DNA of 64,000 nucleotides from contig CAVSQM010000005.1 in assembly GCA_963730115.1 (NCBI GenBank), positions 127,287-191,286 of the forward strand, read 5' to 3'. The stretch is from DASQFQ01 sp963730115. Lineage in GTDB: Bacteria; Actinomycetota; Thermoleophilia; Solirubrobacterales; Solirubrobacteraceae. Each line of letters opens with the position of its first letter. Position 1 is the stretch's first letter. The notes below the pieces were generated by a model that did not search any database, was not told where the DNA came from, and worked only from the letters and a program-made list of their open reading frames with translations. Shown here one piece after another: positions 1 through 9,262 of the stretch. The translations under genes were made by a program, and so were the position numbers.

Positions 1-1962
1 GCGGCGCAGTGGCCGGGCTACGGCGGCGACGCCGGCCGCTCCGGGGCGCAGCCCGTGCATGCCGGCGCGGCGCCGGTGAACGCCGTGTGGAAGCACGCCG
101 GGAACGTCCGGACGCCCATGCTGGTGAGCGGTGGGCGCGTGATCTACGGGACCGCCGACGGCGTCGTGCACTTCCGGCGGCTGAGCGACGGCACGCCGGT
201 GGGCGGGGCGGACGTGGGCGACGACGCCGACGTCTTCGGCCCGAACGCCCGCGCGAGCGTCGGCTTCGTCGAGACCGGCCAGCTCTTCGTCGCCCACAAC
301 CAGGGCGCCGGGATCGAGATCGCCCACTTCGACACGGCCGAGGGCCGGCTCGTCAAGCAGTTCGCGGTGCCGCACACGAACGGCATGACGCTCCAGTCTT
401 CGCTGCTGGCGACGCCCGCCGCGGCCGACGGCAGCCGCTCGCTGTTCTTCGTGGCCGGCGGCCGGCTGTTCAAGGTCCCGGTGACGAACGCGGGGCGCGC
501 CAACGCTGCGTTCGGCACGGTGACGCGGACCTTCGACGTGAACGCGACCCCGGTCGCGAGCCCGGCGCTGCTCTCGCTCGACGTGATGGGCACGCCGACG
601 CCGCACGTCGCCGTCGGCACCACCAACGGCTTCCTGCTGACGTTCCGTGTCTCCAACCTGATGCCGGGCGCGTTCGAGAACCTCACGTTCCCGCTCGGCC
701 CCGGCGTGGTCGACGCCGACGCCGTCATGACCCCGAGCGTCCCGGTGCAGCCCGACGGCGGGCTGTCGAGCGCGTCGCCGTTCGTCTACGTGGCGGCCTC
801 CGGCGAGTTCCCCTTCTTCGAGCCCGGCGCGGCCGACACCATCGCCTACAAGCTGCACGTGGTGGACGGCGCGCTCGAGTTCCAGGGCGAGTTCCTGCCG
901 ATCCCGGACACCGATCCGGCGCCGGCCCTCGCGGTCAGCCAGCTGCTCAGCACGACTGATCCGGAGCGCGTGCCGGAGGGCGAGGTCCTCATCCCCACGA
1001 GCACGAACCTGTACCTGGCAACGACGGACGACATGGACCTGACCGGCGAGATCGACTTCAACAGCGCGCTGGTGGCGGGCGAGGACGGCTTCAGCCAGTC
1101 CGCCCCCGCGACGGCTGGCCCGCTCTACTACGCCACCAACGACCGCGGCCAGCAGGTCGTCGGCCGGCTCAGCGACGGCAAGCCGCTGCCGGCGCACCAG
1201 TTCACGCGTGACAGCGGGAACGCCGGCGCCGACGGCACCGGCGTCGGGCAGCCCGCTGTGGCGGGCGACCACGTCGCCTTCGGCGGGCCGGACGGCGTGT
1301 TCGTCTACCGCGCGACGCGCGCTCCGACGCCTCCGCCGGCGCCGGGCGAGGACGCCGCGCCGACCGTCAGCTTCACGAGCCCCGCGGCCGGCGCGCGCCT
1401 GAGCGGCACGCCGACGCTGGCCGCCGCCGCCGCCGACGACCGCGGGGTCGCCTCCGTGCGCTTCCTGGCCGGCGAGCGGACGATCTGCACCGACACCGCC
1501 GCGCCGTACGACTGCGCCTTCGAGCTGACCGCCGACGACATCGGGCGCACGACGCTGACCGCGGTGGCCACCGACAGCGCCGGCCAGACCGCCTCCGCGG
1601 TGCGCACGGTCACCGTCGATCGCTTCACCCCGCGCTCGCTGAGCGCGACGACGACGCCGAGCCGCGACCGCCGCCGTCCGTTCCGCTTCACCACGCGCGG
1701 CGTGCTGCGCCTGCCGGCCGGGCTCACGCGCGCCCAGGCGTGCGGGAGCGGCGAGGTCGTCATCCAGGTCAAGGCGCTCCGCAAGACGGTCTCGACCCGC
1801 CGCGCGAAGCTCAGCTCGACCTGCACGTATCGCTCCCGCGTGACGTTCCGCTCGCGCACGCGCCTCCCGAAGCACGGGAAGCTGACCGTCCGCGTGCGTT
1901 TCCTCGGCAACGCGGTGCTGGCCCCGCGCCGCGCGAAGAGCGCGACGCTGCGCACGCGCTAG
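1..1962 (+). CDS. Secreted PQQ-like beta-propeller protein with C-terminal Ig-like domain (5' end outside window)
   Basis: The frame is open to the first base of the window, so the N-terminus is missing; a GTG at 55 is only an internal candidate. The first residues visible, WPGYGGDAGRSGAQP, have the form of the first blade of a PQQ/quinoprotein-type beta-propeller. Propeller-like repeats run to about residue 425 (counted from 55). A Pro-rich linker leads to a bacterial Ig-like domain starting near PTVSFTSPAAGARLSG, followed by a basic beta-rich tail rich in Arg, Lys and Thr, as in other surface proteins of this window. No catalytic residues are recognisable. A role as an extracytoplasmic binding or surface protein is inferred. 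The exact family is not certain. Confidence 0.7.
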   Translation, partial: AAQWPGYGGDAGRSGAQPVHAGAAPVNAVWKHAGNVRTPMLVSGGRVIYGTADGVVHFRRLSDGTPVGGADVGDDADVFGPNARASVGFVETGQLFVAHNQGAGIEIAHFDTAEGRLVKQFAVPHTNGMTLQSSLLATPAAADGSRSLFFVAGGRLFKVPVTNAGRANAAFGTVTRTFDVNATPVASPALLSLDVMGTPTPHVAVGTTNGFLLTFRVSNLMPGAFENLTFPLGPGVVDADAVMTPSVPVQPDGGLSSASPFVYVAASGEFPFFEPGAADTIAYKLHVVDGALEFQGEFLPIPDTDPAPALAVSQLLSTTDPERVPEGEVLIPTSTNLYLATTDDMDLTGEIDFNSALVAGEDGFSQSAPATAGPLYYATNDRGQQVVGRLSDGKPLPAHQFTRDSGNAGADGTGVGQPAVAGDHVAFGGPDGVFVYRATRAPTPPPAPGEDAAPTVSFTSPAAGARLSGTPTLAAAAADDRGVASVRFLAGERTICTDTAAPYDCAFELTADDIGRTTLTAVATDSAGQTASAVRTVTVDRFTPRSLSATTTPSRDRRRPFRFTTRGVLRLPAGLTRAQACGSGEVVIQVKALRKTVSTRRAKLSSTCTYRSRVTFRSRTRLPKHGKLTVRVRFLGNAVLAPRRAKSATLRTR

Positions 1963-2030
1963 CGCCGCCCGGCGAGCGCGTCATGCCGCGGCGTGACCCC
2001 GCGCGCCGCGCGCGCCCGTACTCTGCGCGC

Positions 2031-2609
2031 ATGGCCGCCGACGACCCCCTCGCCCGAGCGCGCGTCTGGCTCGAGGAGGCGGCCGCCGCCGGGGTCCCGG
2101 AGCCGGAGGGCGCGGCGCTGGCGACCGCGTCGCCGGACGGGCGGCCGTCGGTGCGCTTCGTGCTCGTCCGCGGCGTCGACGAGCGGGGGCTGCGCTTCTT
2201 CACCAACTACGGCAGCCGCAAGGGGCGCGAGCTCGACGGCAACCCGGTCGCCGCGCTGGCGCTGTGGTGGCCGGTCCTGCAGCGGCAGCTGCGCGCGGAA
2301 GGGCCGGTCGAACGGCTGCCCACGGACGAGTCGGACGCCTACTTCGCCTCGCGCGCCCGCGGCTCCCGGCTCGGCGCGTGGGCGTCGAAGCAGGGCTCGG
2401 CGATCGCCGGCCGCGACGTGCTCGAGAACCGCCTCGCCGAGCTCGAGGAGGAGTACGGCGAGGAGGTGCCGCGCCCGGACTACTGGGGCGGCTACCTCCT
2501 GCGCCCGACCGCGATCGAGTTCTGGGAGGGCCGCCCCAACCGCCTCCACGACCGCGAGCACTTCCTCCGCGACGGCGACGCCTGGCGAAGCGAGCGCCTC
2601 AGCCCGTAG
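2031..2609 (+). CDS. pdxH: Pyridoxamine 5'-phosphate oxidase
   Basis: FMN enzyme of 192 residues that oxidises pyridoxamine or pyridoxine 5'-phosphate to pyridoxal 5'-phosphate, the last step of vitamin B6 synthesis and salvage. The family landmarks are in order: RPSVRFVLVRG (FMN/phosphate binding), FFTNYGSRKGREL, the VLQRQLRAEGPVE strand, and the C-terminal signature GGYLLRPTAIEFWEGRPNRL. The ATG at 2031 gives the usual family length; the frame is open further upstream but that part overlaps the preceding gene and shows no homology-like sequence. It follows the propeller gene by 68 bp on the same strand. Confidence 0.93.
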   Translation: MAADDPLARARVWLEEAAAAGVPEPEGAALATASPDGRPSVRFVLVRGVDERGLRFFTNYGSRKGRELDGNPVAALALWWPVLQRQLRAEGPVERLPTDESDAYFASRARGSRLGAWASKQGSAIAGRDVLENRLAELEEEYGEEVPRPDYWGGYLLRPTAIEFWEGRPNRLHDREHFLRDGDAWRSERLSP

Positions 2610-2662
2610 ACGGCGCCGCGTCGGCCTCAGGCCGTCGACCTCGCGGCCCTCGCCGCCGTCGC

Positions 2663-3931
2663 TTACGCCTTCAGCCTTGCGGCGGCCGCCACTTCGGCTT
2701 CGAAGATCTCCTCCACGGCGGCGCTGAGCCGCGCGAAGTCGGGCTCCACCGGAGGCGCGGCGTCGAGCTGCTCGCGCAGCGCCCACAACCGCCCGGCCGC
2801 CTCCGCGGCCTCCTCCTGGCCGGCGTCGCCGCGCGCGACGACGCTCTCGTGGACCGCGGCCAGCGCCTCGCGCAGCGCCGCGAACTCGGGCACGTCGCCG
2901 GGGAGCGCGAGCTCCGCCAGCGCGTGCCAGCGCTCGGCCAGCTCGCGGTAGGCGGTCGCGGCCTCGGTCAGCCGCGGCGCGTCGAGCAGCGCGGCCGCCT
3001 CGTCGAGGAAGTCGGCGTAGAGCCCGCGCAGGTGGCCGCCGTCGGAGCCGACCGGCTCGATGCCCTCGTACGTCGAGAGCAGCGCGCCCGCCAGGCCGCG
3101 CTGGTCGGCGAACACGTTCGGCCACGCCTTCGCGTTGCGCGTGTCGGTCAGCATCCGCGCCCACTTGCGCCACGCGGGCAGCCCGAACGAGTCGGAGCGC
3201 GCGGCGAGGTGCTGCGCCGCGTCCTCCAGGCCGGCGCGCGCGGCGGCGCGGAGCGTGTCCTCGCCGATCGGGGCGGGCTCCATCACCACGAGCCGGTGCT
3301 TGTAGGAGACGACGCGGGCGCGCGCGGCGTCGAGCGTCGCGCGGTCGACCGACAGCGGCGCCAGGTTGCGGTCGTCGATCCGCACGCGGTCGCCGTCGAT
3401 CCCGTAGACGACGACCGGGTAGCCGCCGGCGCCGGACTTGTACGCGGGCTGGTGCCAGTAGCCGATCTCCTGGCGGTCGACGGTCGCGAGCGCCGGGCGG
3501 CCCGCCGCCAGCGCGGCGTCGAGCTTCGCGGCCGCGCCCTTCGCGCCGCCGGTCTCGTGCAGCGTCGAACGGCACGCCGCAGGCGCTCGAGCGTCTTCGC
3601 CGCCCAGCGGTCCGGGTACTGCCACGCGTTGCGGAAGCCGAGCACGAGCGTGGCGCTGCCGTGCGCCTCGAACTCCCACAGGATGTAGCCGGCGCCGAGG
3701 CCGCCGCCCGCGCCCAGCACCATCGCCTCGGACACCTCCGCGCCGTGGTGGGCGAGCACGTTCGCGATCGCCGCGGAGTCGGGGTGGAGGCCGCCGCGCA
3801 GCCGCCAGCCGCGGTCCTCCGCGGTCAGCGCGCTGCTCGCCGACCACGTGCCTCCACGCGGTCTGGTAGCGCTCGCCGGTGTGCGCCATGCGCGCGCGGA
3901 TGCGGGCCTTCAGGTGCTTGCTCTCGGTCAT
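2663..3931 (-). CDS. BtrH N-terminal/DUF4872-type protein, interrupted by two compensating frameshifts
   Basis: The first 30 residues (KHLKARIRARMAHTGERY) and the last 260 residues are in one frame, but the middle is coded in another. The middle, visible from about 3830 to 3575, reads HHGAEVSEAMVLGAGGGLG and YILWEFEAHG, typical of the cysteine-protease-like BtrH N-terminal fold of butirosin biosynthesis protein H. The tail after about 3570 (EIGYWHQPAYKSGAGGYPVV) matches the DUF4872 part that follows it in such proteins. Two indels near 3830 and 3575 would restore about 420 residues. This looks like sequence error or a recent mutation rather than old decay, because all three parts are well preserved. 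The substrate is unknown. Confidence 0.7.
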   Translation of the reverse strand: MTESKHLKARIRARMAHTGERYQTAWRHVVGEQRADRGGPRLAAARRPPPRLRGDRERARPPRRGGVRGDGAGRGRRPRRRLHPVGVRGARQRHARARLPQRVAVPGPLGGEDARAPAACRSTLHETGGAKGAAAKLDAALAAGRPALATVDRQEIGYWHQPAYKSGAGGYPVVVYGIDGDRVRIDDRNLAPLSVDRATLDAARARVVSYKHRLVVMEPAPIGEDTLRAAARAGLEDAAQHLAARSDSFGLPAWRKWARMLTDTRNAKAWPNVFADQRGLAGALLSTYEGIEPVGSDGGHLRGLYADFLDEAAALLDAPRLTEAATAYRELAERWHALAELALPGDVPEFAALREALAAVHESVVARGDAGQEEAAEAAGRLWALREQLDAAPPVEPDFARLSAAVEEIFEAEVAAAARLKA

Positions 3932-4085
3932 CGGGTCTCCTCCGGCGTCAGCGGCGGCGGGGGACCCACGCTCCCGCGCCGCCCGCCGGGGGCACGGATG
4001 AACAAGGCTCGACCTCGCTGCCGAGGACCGGTATCCCCTTCGCCCCCGCGAAGCCGGGCCGCGTGGGGGCCCGGTCAGGAGGTGT

Positions 4086-4107
4086 GGCGCGGCAACGCCG
4101 CCGCGCC
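4086..4107 (-). terminator. Possible GC-rich hairpin terminator after the fumC operon
   Basis: An 8-bp perfect stem (GGCGCGGC / GCCGCGCC) with a 6-nt loop lies 6 bases beyond the stop of the small membrane protein on the minus strand. No U-run follows, so this would be a non-canonical intrinsic terminator of the kind common in high-GC actinobacteria, or only a chance palindrome. The surrounding 3932-4112 holds no gene that I can support. Confidence 0.35.
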
Positions 4108-4112
4108 CAAGC

Positions 4113-4331
4113 CTACTTGCCGACCGTGCGGCGGAACAACACCGCGCAGATCACCGCGATCACGGCGGCGATCAGCGCGAGGCTCCACCCGAGGATGCCG
4201 AGGATCGCCAGCACGGCGCCGACGACCGTGACGAGCCCGGCCGCCCCGCCGACCTGCACGAGCCGGAAGGCGCGCTGCTCGCGGGCGCGCCGCGACGGCC
4301 GCGAGCCGCCGCGCTTCTCGAGGCCGCTCAC
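4113..4331 (-). CDS. Small two-helix membrane protein coupled to fumC
   Basis: 72 residues. A basic N-terminus (KRGGSRPSRRAREQR) is followed by two hydrophobic segments, about residues 26-45 and 48-66, ending RRTVGK, so both ends probably face the cytoplasm. The GTG start at 4331 overlaps the fumC stop in a GTGA arrangement, which argues for this start and for translational coupling. No family recognised; the function is unknown. It is the last gene of the HxlR regulator-fumC operon. Confidence 0.6.
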   Translation of the reverse strand: MSGLEKRGGSRPSRRAREQRAFRLVQVGGAAGLVTVVGAVLAILGILGWSLALIAAVIAVICAVLFRRTVGK

Positions 4332-5659
4332 GCGTCCGCCTTCGAGCCGGCCGCGATCTTGCGCAGGTCGAGCGCCTTGTCGAGCGTCTCCTCGTCGACC
4401 CCGTGCTCGCGCGCGACGTCGCGCAGCGTGCCGCCGCTCTCCGCCGCCGCCTTGACGATCTCCGCCGCCTTGTCGTAGCCGATGAACGGGTTGAGCGCCG
4501 TCGCCACCGCCAAAGTGCCCTCGGCCGACTTCCGCAGCCCCTCGTCGTTCGGCTCGATGCCGTCGACGCACTTCTCGGCCAGCAGGACCGACGCGTTCGA
4601 CAGCAACTCGATCGACTGCAGCAGGTTGCGCGCGATCAGCGGGATGCGCACGTTGAGCTCGAACTGGCCCTGCATGCCGCCGACGGTGATCGCGGTGTCG
4701 TTGCCGATCACCTGCGCGGCCACCTGGAGCACGACCTCGGGCATCACCGGGTTGACCTTGCCGGGCATGATCGACGAGCCCTTCTGCAGCTCCGGCAGGT
4801 AGATCTCGCCGATCCCCACGCGCGGGCCGGAGCCCATCAGCGCGAGGTCGTTCGCGATCTTGGTCAGCGAGACCGCGACCACCTTCAGCGCGCCGGACAG
4901 CTCGACCAGCGCGTCGCGGTTGGCCTGCGCCTCGAACGGATCCTCCGGCGGGGAGATCTCCAGCCCGGTGTCGGCCGACAGCTTCTCGCGCACCTTGGCG
5001 GCGAAGTCGGCGTGGGTGTTCAGACCGGTGCCGGTCGCCGTTCCGCCCAGCGGGATCTGCGCCACCTGCGGCAGCGCGTTGCGCACCCGCTTCGCGCCGA
5101 GCCGGATCTGCGCCGCGTAGCCGGCGAACTCCTGGCCGAGCGTGACCGGCACCGCGTCCATCAGGTGCGTGCGGCCGGACTTGACGATGTCGGCGAACGC
5201 GTCGGCCTTGGCCTGCAGCGACGCCTCGAGCGTCTCCAGCGCCGGCAGCAGCTGCGAGCTGGCGACGCCGAGCGCGGCGAGGTGCACCGCGCTCGGGAAG
5301 ACGTCGTTGGACGACTGCCCCATGTTCACGTGGTCGTTGGGGTGCGCGCCCTCGCCCGCGAGGTTCGCGATGACCTCGTTGGCGTTCATGTTCGACGACG
5401 TGCCCGAGCCGGTCTGGAAGACGTCGATCGGGAACTGGTCGTCGTGCTTGCCCTCGGCGATCTCGTCGGCCGCCTCGGCGATGCGCTTGGCGAGGTCGTC
5501 GTCGAGCAGCCCGAGCTCGGCGTTGGCGCGCGCGGCCGCGCCCTTGATGCGGCCGAGCCAGCGCACGACGTGCACGGGGACCCGCTCGCCGGACACGGGG
5601 AAGTTGTCGACGGCCTTGCTGGTCTCGCCGCCCCAGAGCTGAGTGTCTTGCACGGTCAT
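4328..5659 (-). CDS. fumC: Class II fumarate hydratase
   Basis: Oxygen-stable, iron-free fumarase of 443 residues that interconverts fumarate and L-malate in the citric acid cycle. Visible family signatures are GSGTSSNMNANEVIAN and HPNDHVNMGQSSND near the N-terminal third, TGLNTH, and the fumarase/aspartase signature GSSIMPGKVNPV. The C-terminal DLRKIAAGSK tail is typical of FumC in actinobacteria. Its ATG overlaps the stop of the HxlR regulator gene as ATGA, and its own stop overlaps the next start as GTGA, so three genes are probably read from one message. Confidence 0.96.
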   Translation of the reverse strand: MTVQDTQLWGGETSKAVDNFPVSGERVPVHVVRWLGRIKGAAARANAELGLLDDDLAKRIAEAADEIAEGKHDDQFPIDVFQTGSGTSSNMNANEVIANLAGEGAHPNDHVNMGQSSNDVFPSAVHLAALGVASSQLLPALETLEASLQAKADAFADIVKSGRTHLMDAVPVTLGQEFAGYAAQIRLGAKRVRNALPQVAQIPLGGTATGTGLNTHADFAAKVREKLSADTGLEISPPEDPFEAQANRDALVELSGALKVVAVSLTKIANDLALMGSGPRVGIGEIYLPELQKGSSIMPGKVNPVMPEVVLQVAAQVIGNDTAITVGGMQGQFELNVRIPLIARNLLQSIELLSNASVLLAEKCVDGIEPNDEGLRKSAEGTLAVATALNPFIGYDKAAEIVKAAAESGGTLRDVAREHGVDEETLDKALDLRKIAAGSKADA

Positions 5660-6117
5660 ATCTGCGGAACGGTATCGACGCGCGCGCCGGGCCCTGGCTC
5701 AGGCGTGACCTTGCGCGGGTCCAGCGGCTCGCGGCAATGGCTGCAGACCATCGTCGGCTCGGCGTGGTGGCCGCACTCCTGGTGATACAGCAGCAGCGGC
5801 GGCCCCTCGTCGCCCGCCAGGTACTCGTCGCCCCAGCGCATGATCGAGACGATCGCCGGATACAGGTCGCGGCCCATCGCAGTGAGCTTGTACTCGTAGC
5901 GCTCGGGCTCCTCCTGGTAGCGGATCTTCTCGAGGATCCCGGAGCGGGTCAGCGTCTGCAGGCGCACGCTGAGGATGTTGCGCGCGATGCCGAGGTTGCG
6001 CTGCAGCTCGGTGAAGCGGCGGACACCGAAGAAGGCCTCGCGCACGATCAGGAACGTCCAGCGCTCGCCGAGCACCTCCATGGCGCGGCCGATCGAACAA
6101 GGCTCGTGCTGCACCAT
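5656..6117 (-). CDS. HxlR-family transcriptional regulator
   Basis: 153 residues. The winged-helix HxlR fold is recognised from CSIGRAMEVLGERWTFLIVRE, FTELQRNLGIARNILSVRL and the wing ending YEYKLTAMG. A C-terminal extension carries CGHH and CSHC, which could bind a metal. The ATG at 6117 was chosen because it precedes the conserved QHEPCSI segment. It lies 14 bp from the divergent M19 dipeptidase start and is coupled by ATGA to fumC. HxlR proteins commonly sense redox or small electrophiles; control of the divergent gene or of fumC is an inference. Confidence 0.85.
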   Translation of the reverse strand: MVQHEPCSIGRAMEVLGERWTFLIVREAFFGVRRFTELQRNLGIARNILSVRLQTLTRSGILEKIRYQEEPERYEYKLTAMGRDLYPAIVSIMRWGDEYLAGDEGPPLLLYHQECGHHAEPTMVCSHCREPLDPRKVTPEPGPGARVDTVPQI

Positions 6118-6131
6118 GTCACCGTATCGCG

Positions 6132-7145
6132 ATGGCACTGCCGGTCTTCGACGGACACAACGACGTGCTGCTCGAGGAGCGGTCGTTCGCCGACGCCTCC
6201 GCCGACGGGCATCTGGACCTCGCGCGCGCCGCGGCCGGCGGGTTCGCCGGCGGCTTCTTCGCGATCTTCGCCCCGCACCCCGACGGCTTCGAGCCCGGCT
6301 CCCAGCGCGCCGCCGACACGCCGCCGGAGCCGCCGGTCGAGCACGAGTACGCGCTCGCCCGCACCTGGACCGGCGTGCGCAAGCTGCTCGACCTCGAGCG
6401 CGCGGGCGCATTGCGGATCGTGCGGTCGCCCGACGACCTCGAGCTCGACGGGACGGTGCGCGCCGTCATGCACATCGAGGGCGCCGAGGCGATCGACCCC
6501 GAGCTTGCGCTGCTGCCCGCGCTGCACGCGGTGGGGCTGCGCTCGCTCGGCATCACGTGGAGCCGCCCGAACGCGTTCGGCCACGGCGTCCCGTTCGCGC
6601 AGCCCTCGACGCCCGACACCGGCCCGGGGCTGACCGACGCCGGCCGCGCGCTCGTGCGGGCGTGCGAGGAGCTCGGGATCCTCGTCGACCTCGCGCACCT
6701 CAACGAGCGCGGGTTCTGGGACGTCGCGGCGATCACCGAGCGGCCCCTGGTCGTCACCCACGCCTGCGCCAACCGCCTCGTGCCGTCCGCGCGCAACCTC
6801 ACCGACGCCCAGCTCGACGCCGTGCGCGACTCAGGCGGCGTCGTCGGCGTCTGCTTCCACCACGAGGACGTCGGCCCGCAGCGCGCCGACATCGCCCGCC
6901 AGGCGCACTACATCGCAGAGCGGATCGGGCCCGAGCACGTCGCGCTCGGCTCCGACTTCGACGGCTGCGAGCTGCCGGCGGACCTGCGCGGCGCGCAGGA
7001 CCTCCCGCTCGTCCTCGACGACCTGCGCGCGCTGGGGTGGGACGAGCCCGCGCTGCGGCTGCTCGCGCACGAGAACTTCCTGCGCGTCCTGCGTCAGGTG
7101 CAGAACGCGGCGAGCTCGCGCGCCATCCCGACCGGGTCGTCGTAG
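6132..7145 (+). CDS. Membrane dipeptidase (peptidase family M19)
   Basis: 337-residue zinc dipeptidase of the renal dipeptidase family. Metal ligands are visible in order: HNDVL near the N-terminus, the Glu of HIEGAEAI, the histidine of VDLAHLNERGF, the VVTHACANRL His, and the Asp of GSDFDGCELP. The C-terminal ENFLRVLRQV is also typical. No signal peptide is present, so the enzyme is likely cytoplasmic and acts on dipeptides or similar amide substrates. It diverges from the HxlR regulator and its last 52 bp overlap the convergent hydrolase gene. Confidence 0.9.
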   Translation: MALPVFDGHNDVLLEERSFADASADGHLDLARAAAGGFAGGFFAIFAPHPDGFEPGSQRAADTPPEPPVEHEYALARTWTGVRKLLDLERAGALRIVRSPDDLELDGTVRAVMHIEGAEAIDPELALLPALHAVGLRSLGITWSRPNAFGHGVPFAQPSTPDTGPGLTDAGRALVRACEELGILVDLAHLNERGFWDVAAITERPLVVTHACANRLVPSARNLTDAQLDAVRDSGGVVGVCFHHEDVGPQRADIARQAHYIAERIGPEHVALGSDFDGCELPADLRGAQDLPLVLDDLRALGWDEPALRLLAHENFLRVLRQVQNAASSRAIPTGSS

Positions 7146-7933
7146 GCCATCAGGAAGCCGGTGCCCGGCAGCACGCGCAGCTGCGCGTCGGGCAGCAGCC
7201 CCAGCGCCTCCTCGGCGATGGCGAGCGGGTGCAGCCGGTCCTCGTCGGCCCACAGCAGCAGCGTGGGGACGTCGATCAGGCGGTAGGCGTCGAGCAGGTC
7301 CGACTGCGCGCCGGTCGGCCAGCGCCGGGCTGCGCGAGCCCAGGCGCGGGCGCGCGTGGCGTCACCGCCGACGTCGGCGAACGCGTGGCGCACGAGGTCG
7401 CGCGCCGCCGGGTTGCCGCGCGCGGTCAGCGCCTCGCCGGCCTGCGGGCGGAAGGCGAGCCGGGCGGCGTGCGAGACCGCTCGGTCGAGCCCCGGCACCG
7501 CCCCGGCGCGGGCGGCGCCGAGCACGATCTTCTCGAGCCGCTGGCGGCTCGGGCGCCGGTGCAGCGCGCTCGGCAGCAGCACCAGCCGGCCGGGCGTGAG
7601 CTGCCGCGTCTGCACCGCCCGCAGCAGGATCAGCGCGCCGACGTCGTGGCCGCCGACCAGCGGCCGCGGCCCGCACACCTCGCGGCAGAAGCCGGCAATC
7701 ACCTCGGCCATCCAGTCGGGCGAGTAGGGGTGGCGCGGGCGGTCCTCCGAGTCGCCGTGCAGCGGCAGGTCGGGGAGCACGAGCCGGAAGCGGTCGGAGA
7801 GCTCCTCGACCAGCGGCTCGAACTCGCGGTGCGTCAGCAGCGCCGAGTGCAGGAGCGCCAGCGCCGGCCCGGTGCCGGCCTCGCGGTAGGCGACGCGCGC
7901 GCCGTCGGGATGGTGGTAGAGGCGGAGCTTCAT
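7094..7933 (-). CDS. Alpha/beta-fold hydrolase with Asp in the nucleophile position and no catalytic His
   Basis: 279 residues with a clear alpha/beta-hydrolase fold: strand TGPALALLHSALL, DLPLHGDSED, and the nucleophile elbow GGHDVGA with Asp97 where esterases have Ser, as in haloalkane dehalogenases and epoxide hydrolases. The acid loop LLLWADEDRLHP is present. The C-terminal loop where the catalytic His is expected reads PGTGFLMAYDD, with Phe260 in its place. The enzyme may be inactive or use another residue. The start is 13 bp from the divergent MATE gene. Confidence 0.8.
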   Translation of the reverse strand: MKLRLYHHPDGARVAYREAGTGPALALLHSALLTHREFEPLVEELSDRFRLVLPDLPLHGDSEDRPRHPYSPDWMAEVIAGFCREVCGPRPLVGGHDVGALILLRAVQTRQLTPGRLVLLPSALHRRPSRQRLEKIVLGAARAGAVPGLDRAVSHAARLAFRPQAGEALTARGNPAARDLVRHAFADVGGDATRARAWARAARRWPTGAQSDLLDAYRLIDVPTLLLWADEDRLHPLAIAEEALGLLPDAQLRVLPGTGFLMAYDDPVGMARELAAFCT

Positions 7934-7946
7934 AGCCTGGAGGCTC

Positions 7947-9245
7947 GTGCTGCGCTCACCCTACGACCGGGAGATCTTCAAGCTCGCCGTGCCCGCGCTG
8001 GGCGCGCTGGCGGCCGAACCGCTGTATGTGCTCGTCGACACGGCGATCGTCGGGCACCTCGGCACGACCCAGCTGGCGGCGCTCGCGATCGCCGCGACCG
8101 TCCTCACCTCGGCGTTCACGGTCTTCAACTTCCTCACCTACGGCACGACCGCGCGGGTGTCGCGCCTGCACGGCGCGGGCCGCGAGGAGGAGGCGGCGGA
8201 GCTCGGCGCGCAGGCGCTGTGGCTGGGGCTCGCGATCGGCATCCTGCTCGCGCTGCTGACCGTCGCGTTCGCGCGGCCGATCGCGCAGCTGATGGGCGGC
8301 GAGGGGGAGATCCTCGACGGCGCCGTCCTCTACCTGCGGATCGCGGCGGCGGGCGCGCCGTTCTTCATGCTCGCCGCGGCGGGCCAGGGCTTCCTGCGCG
8401 GGATGTCGGACCTGCGCACGCCGCTGCTGATCCTCGTCGTCGCGCACCTCGTGAACATCGTGCTCGAGCTGCTGTTCGTCTACGGCTTCGGCTGGGGCCT
8501 CGCCGGCTCCGCATGGGGCACCGTGATCGCCCAGGCCGGCATGGGCGCCGCGTTCGTGTGGGTGCAGGCGCGCGCGTCGGGCTGGGAGCCGCCGCAGCTC
8601 GAGCGGATCCGCTCGCTGATGAAGATCGGCGGCGAGATCGCGGTCCGCACGACCGCGCTGCTCGCCTCCTTCCTGGTCGCCTCCGCGGTGCTCGCGCGCG
8701 TCGGCGCGGCCTCGCTGGGCGCCCACCAGATCGCCTTCCAGCTCTTCATCTTCCTCGCGCTCGTGCTCGACGCGATCGCGATCGCCGGGCAGGTGATGGT
8801 GGGGCGGATGCTCGGCGCCGGCGACCCCGACGGCGCGCGCGCCGCGGCGGTGCGGATGATCGGCTGGTCGGTGGTGGCGGGCACGCTGTTCGCGGCCGTG
8901 CTGCTGGCGCTGACGAACCCGCTTCCGCACGCGTTCACGAACGACGGGGCGGTGGTCGAGCGGGCGCACGCGGTGTGGCCGCTGTTCGCCGCGCTGATGC
9001 CGGCCGCGGGCGCCGTGTTCGCGCTCGACGGCATCCTCATCGGCGCCTCCGACACCCGCTACCTGATGTGGAGCATGCTCGCGGCCTCGGCCGTCTACAT
9101 CCCGCTGGCGCTGCTCGCGCTGCGCGAGGACTGGGGCATCCAGGGCGTGTGGGCGGGGCTCGGCGCGCTGTTCGCGATCCGCCTGCTCACGCTCGGCGTG
9201 CGCTTCCTCGGGCAGCGATGGGCGCTCACCGGCGCGCCGGCGTAG
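7947..9245 (+). CDS. MATE-family efflux transporter (DinF-like)
   Basis: 432 residues with about 12 hydrophobic segments arranged as two pseudo-symmetric halves. The opening REIFKLAVPALGALAAEPLYVLVDTA and IVGHLGTTQLAALAIA are characteristic of the DinF branch of MATE exporters, which expel cationic drugs or toxic metabolites using Na+ or H+ gradients. The GTG start at 7947 gives the conserved N-terminus and lies 13 bp from the divergent hydrolase start. The substrate is not predictable. Confidence 0.9.
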   Translation: MLRSPYDREIFKLAVPALGALAAEPLYVLVDTAIVGHLGTTQLAALAIAATVLTSAFTVFNFLTYGTTARVSRLHGAGREEEAAELGAQALWLGLAIGILLALLTVAFARPIAQLMGGEGEILDGAVLYLRIAAAGAPFFMLAAAGQGFLRGMSDLRTPLLILVVAHLVNIVLELLFVYGFGWGLAGSAWGTVIAQAGMGAAFVWVQARASGWEPPQLERIRSLMKIGGEIAVRTTALLASFLVASAVLARVGAASLGAHQIAFQLFIFLALVLDAIAIAGQVMVGRMLGAGDPDGARAAAVRMIGWSVVAGTLFAAVLLALTNPLPHAFTNDGAVVERAHAVWPLFAALMPAAGAVFALDGILIGASDTRYLMWSMLAASAVYIPLALLALREDWGIQGVWAGLGALFAIRLLTLGVRFLGQRWALTGAPA

Positions 9246-9262
9246 TACCTTCGCCAACGCTG

